The notes under the pieces: model-generated
Told to the model about the DNA's origin: nothing
What the model saw: the letters and a program-made list of their open reading frames with translations, nothing else
Databases searched by the model: none
Source of the DNA: Actinomycetota bacterium
GTDB taxonomy: Bacteria > Actinomycetota > Acidimicrobiia > IMCC26256 > PALSA-610
NCBI GenBank assembly: GCA_005779345.1
Contig: SXJQ01000081.1
Location: 1-15,747 of the forward strand
Direction: 5' to 3'
DNA length: 15,747 nt
Part shown: piece by piece, positions 13,944-15,747 of the stretch
How the letters are laid out: the number at the start of each line of letters is the position of its first letter
Numbering within the stretch: position 1 is the stretch's first letter
Made by a program: the position numbers and the translations under genes

Positions 13944-14806
13944 ATGCCGGTTCCCGCCGACCCGACCGCGCCGAGGCGCGCGTGCTCCGGTTCCCACACG
14001 CTGCGCAGGAACGTCGCGATGTGGTCGGTGAGACGGTAGGGCCGAAGGCGCAGCTCGAGTGGCGAACGGGCTCGCACGAGTTCCGCGTTCGGGAGTTGAC
14101 GTGCGAGGTTCTGCGCGTCGTTGAACGGGTGAATCAGGTCGTTGGCGTGCGCCAGGATCAACGTCGGCACTTCGATGCGGGAGCGTTCCTCCTGGGTGGG
14201 CGCGACCGGACCCACGAGCACGCCGTGCATGATCGCCGCGAGGACCTCGGGCGTGAGCGATGCTGCCCCGAGGAAGCTGTTCAGCGGCCCGAACGGCGAG
14301 CGCGGCACGCTACGGATGACGTCGGAGACGACGCGCAGGACCGGCCGCCCGTAGTGCGCGGCGAGGACGATCGGCACGAACGCCATCGCCGCCGCGGGGA
14401 CCGCCCACTCCAAGACCGGCATCTCCAGCACCAGCGCGCGGACGCGCTCGGGCTGCATGGTCGCGGCGAACAGGCTCACGTTGGCGCCGAGCGACAGGCC
14501 GCCCAGCACAGCGTCGTCGGCGCCGAGGTGATCGAGCAGCCCGAACACCTGCGTCGCGTAGCTGTCGATCCGGTACGACGACGCGTGCGTGGGTTTGTCG
14601 CTCCGGCCGTGCCCGAGCAGATCGAGGAGCACCACCCGGTTTCCGCGTTCCGCGAGTGCGCCGGCGATGCCCCGATTCAGTTCGGCATCCAGCAACAACC
14701 CGTGCAGGTAGACGACCAACCGGTCGCCGCTGCCATAGGTGTCGTAGACCAACTCATGACCGCGATGGGCGAAGCTTTCGGTTCGGAACCCCACGATGTC
14801 GGACAC
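13940..14806 (-). CDS. Alpha/beta-fold hydrolase (lipase/esterase-like)
   Basis: This 288-residue alpha/beta hydrolase has its oxyanion segment in VVYLHGLLLDAELNRG. LLDLLGHGRSDKP follows, and the nucleophile elbow is GGLSLGAN with S105. The acid is D223 in LILAHANDLIHPF and the histidine H262 in RLTDHIATFL. All three catalytic residues are present in the right order. The GTG at 14806 is preferred to the ATG at 14824 because AGAGGAG lies five bases before the GTG, and the ATG has no ribosome site. Its stop overlaps the start of the WS/DGAT gene. The substrate is unknown, and a lipid or acylglycerol is inferred from the neighbour. Confidence 0.87.
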   Translation of the reverse strand: MSDIVGFRTESFAHRGHELVYDTYGSGDRLVVYLHGLLLDAELNRGIAGALAERGNRVVLLDLLGHGRSDKPTHASSYRIDSYATQVFGLLDHLGADDAVLGGLSLGANVSLFAATMQPERVRALVLEMPVLEWAVPAAAMAFVPIVLAAHYGRPVLRVVSDVIRSVPRSPFGPLNSFLGAASLTPEVLAAIMHGVLVGPVAPTQEERSRIEVPTLILAHANDLIHPFNDAQNLARQLPNAELVRARSPLELRLRPYRLTDHIATFLRSVWEPEHARLGAVGSAGTGM

Positions 14807-14832
14807 GGCAACTCCTCTCCCCATCAGGCGTA

Positions 14833-14881
14833 CCGTGCGGCTCGGGTCGAGGGGCAGGGTCCAAGGTCACTCGCCGCACGG
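14833..14881. repeat. Nine-base inverted repeat between divergent genes
   Basis: CCGTGCGGC (14833-14841) and GCCGCACGG (14873-14881) are exact inverted copies separated by 31 bases. They lie in the 128-base gap between the alpha/beta hydrolase (minus) and the thioesterase (plus). The centre-to-centre distance is 40 bases, close to four helical turns, so paired regulator binding is possible. In DNA of this GC content a chance match is also possible. Confidence 0.35.
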
Positions 14882-14922
14882 CCCACGCCCGAAATCGCCG
14901 TTCCGTCGTTGGGGGTCACGCG

Positions 14923-14928
14923 TAGCCT
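14923..14928 (+). promoter_or_regulatory. Probable leaderless -10 box of the thioesterase gene
   Basis: TAGCCT fits TAnnnT and ends exactly six bases before the ATG at 14935, where no ribosome site exists. The same spacing is seen at the first antitoxin and at the XRE gene in this window. There is no clear -35. Confidence 0.4.
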
Positions 14929-14934
14929 CCGGCG

Positions 14935-15747
14935 ATGGCGGGATCGAGTCCTTGGGAGTCCACGCTCGTGACCCGAGTGGGCGACGGCCGTTACACCGCC
15001 ACGATCGCGCCGGCATGGAATCTCGCGATGGTCCCCCAGGGCGGGGTCGTGGCCGCGATCGCGGCGCGGGCGATGGAGGCCGAGCTCGCGACGCGCCAGT
15101 CGTTGCGTTCGTTCCACGGGGTGTTCGCCGCGCCGGTGCCGGTCGGCCCGGTCGAGGTCACCGTCGACGTACTCCGGTCGGGCCGGTCGATGTCGCAGGT
15201 GCAGGCCCACGTGCGCGTGCCGGGATCGTCGGCGGGGTTCACGGCGCTCGCGGCGTTCGGGCACGAGCGCCCGGGCTTCGGCTACACGGAACTCGCGATG
15301 CCCGACGTTCCCGCGCCCGAGGACTGCCCGTCGTATCGCGACCCGCCGCCTCCCGAGTCGGGCATGCCCGAGCGACCGACGTTCGCGTTCTGGAACGAAG
15401 TGCTCGAGGGCCGACCGGCGTTGGGACACGCGCCGTGGGATCCGTCCGAACGTGGTGCGGCCGAGGTCGCGACGTGGTTCCGCTTCGAGCACTTCCCCGA
15501 AGACGAAGACGGTCGGTTCGATCAGCTCGCGCTGCTGGTCGCGGCCGACATGATGCCGAGCGCGGTGTTCGAGAAGTTCGGTCCCGGCGAAGAACGTTGG
15601 TTCGCTCCGAGCGTCGATCTCACCGTGCACCTCGCCGCCCTGCCGACGGGGAGTTGGATCCTGAACCACAACCGCGCGCACTACGCGGGCGATGGCTACG
15701 CGTCGGCGGAGTCCGCGCTCTGGGATCCGCACGGCGACGACGGCCCC
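14935..15747 (+). CDS. TesB-like acyl-CoA thioesterase (double hotdog), 3' end beyond the window
   Basis: An open frame of 271 residues runs off the right edge without a stop. The first hotdog has APAWNLAMVPQGGVVAAIAAR, where the P-x-GG pattern and following helix are typical, and then FHGVFAAPVPVGPVEVTVDV. The second hotdog has SVDLTVHLAALPTGSWI and the DGYASAESALWDPHGD ending, matching TesB-family thioesterases that cleave acyl-CoA to free acid and CoA. Those are usually about 270-290 residues, so little is missing. The ATG is chosen because the homology begins there and TAGCCT lies six bases upstream. It is divergent from the lipid operon and may share regulation with it. Confidence 0.8.
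   Translation, partial: MAGSSPWESTLVTRVGDGRYTATIAPAWNLAMVPQGGVVAAIAARAMEAELATRQSLRSFHGVFAAPVPVGPVEVTVDVLRSGRSMSQVQAHVRVPGSSAGFTALAAFGHERPGFGYTELAMPDVPAPEDCPSYRDPPPPESGMPERPTFAFWNEVLEGRPALGHAPWDPSERGAAEVATWFRFEHFPEDEDGRFDQLALLVAADMMPSAVFEKFGPGEERWFAPSVDLTVHLAALPTGSWILNHNRAHYAGDGYASAESALWDPHGDDGP

Noticed and set aside
14806..14824. ATG at 14824 as start of the alpha/beta hydrolase
   Set aside because: AGAGGAG is positioned for the GTG at 14806 and would lie inside the coding sequence if the ATG were used.
12864..14971. Long + strand frames opposite the acyltransferase and hydrolase genes
   Set aside because: Both are shadows: their translations are rich in Arg/Gly/Ala with no motif, while the minus strand carries HHVMADG and GGLSLGAN with complete catalytic sets.

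Overview
The window comes from a high-GC (about two-thirds by eye, not counted), densely coded bacterial chromosome. An F420-type luciferase-like oxidoreductase, a WS/DGAT acyltransferase, a cyclase-AAA-TPR regulator, frequent GTG starts, 4-bp GTGA gene overlaps and several promoters with almost no leader all suggest an actinobacterium. An Acidimicrobiia/Ilumatobacter-like lineage is my guess, but nothing here proves it. I see no rRNA, tRNA, CRISPR array or insertion sequence.

Region 1 (1-2505, + strand) is a tight catabolic-looking operon: the 3' end of a luciferase-like F420-dependent oxidoreductase, a SnoaL/NTF2-like protein, a beta-lactamase-fold serine hydrolase (GTGA overlap) and an SRPBCC-fold protein. 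It is followed by a small protein (2607-2909) that looks like the mature part of a lipoprotein whose signal peptide is missing.

Region 2 (2943-9000) is accessory in character. It holds a GH4 glycosidase divergent from a Phd/VapC-type toxin-antitoxin pair, an unknown 338-aa protein converging on that toxin, and a 3' scrap of a macrodomain gene. Next come an XRE regulator plus DUF6036-like nucleotidyltransferase pair (a probable toxin-antitoxin module whose DxD motif reads DxH), an ArsR-SRPBCC operon, and a second Phd/VapC pair. Three toxin-antitoxin-like modules thus lie within about 4.6 kb. Most of their promoters have a -10-like TAnnnT or GAnnnT box ending 6-8 nt before the start codon, which implies leaderless transcripts, and palindromes overlie these boxes. 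The ArsR operator is a 34-bp near-perfect palindrome centred on the start codon.

Region 3 (9017-15747) holds a 1120-aa class III cyclase/AAA-ATPase/TPR signalling protein with three 18-bp tandem repeats in front of it. Upstream is a two-gene lipid operon on the minus strand (alpha/beta hydrolase, then WS/DGAT acyltransferase, GTGA overlap). A TesB-like acyl-CoA thioesterase diverges from that operon and runs off the window. The hydrolase, acyltransferase and thioesterase fit together as acyl-ester and acyl-CoA metabolism.
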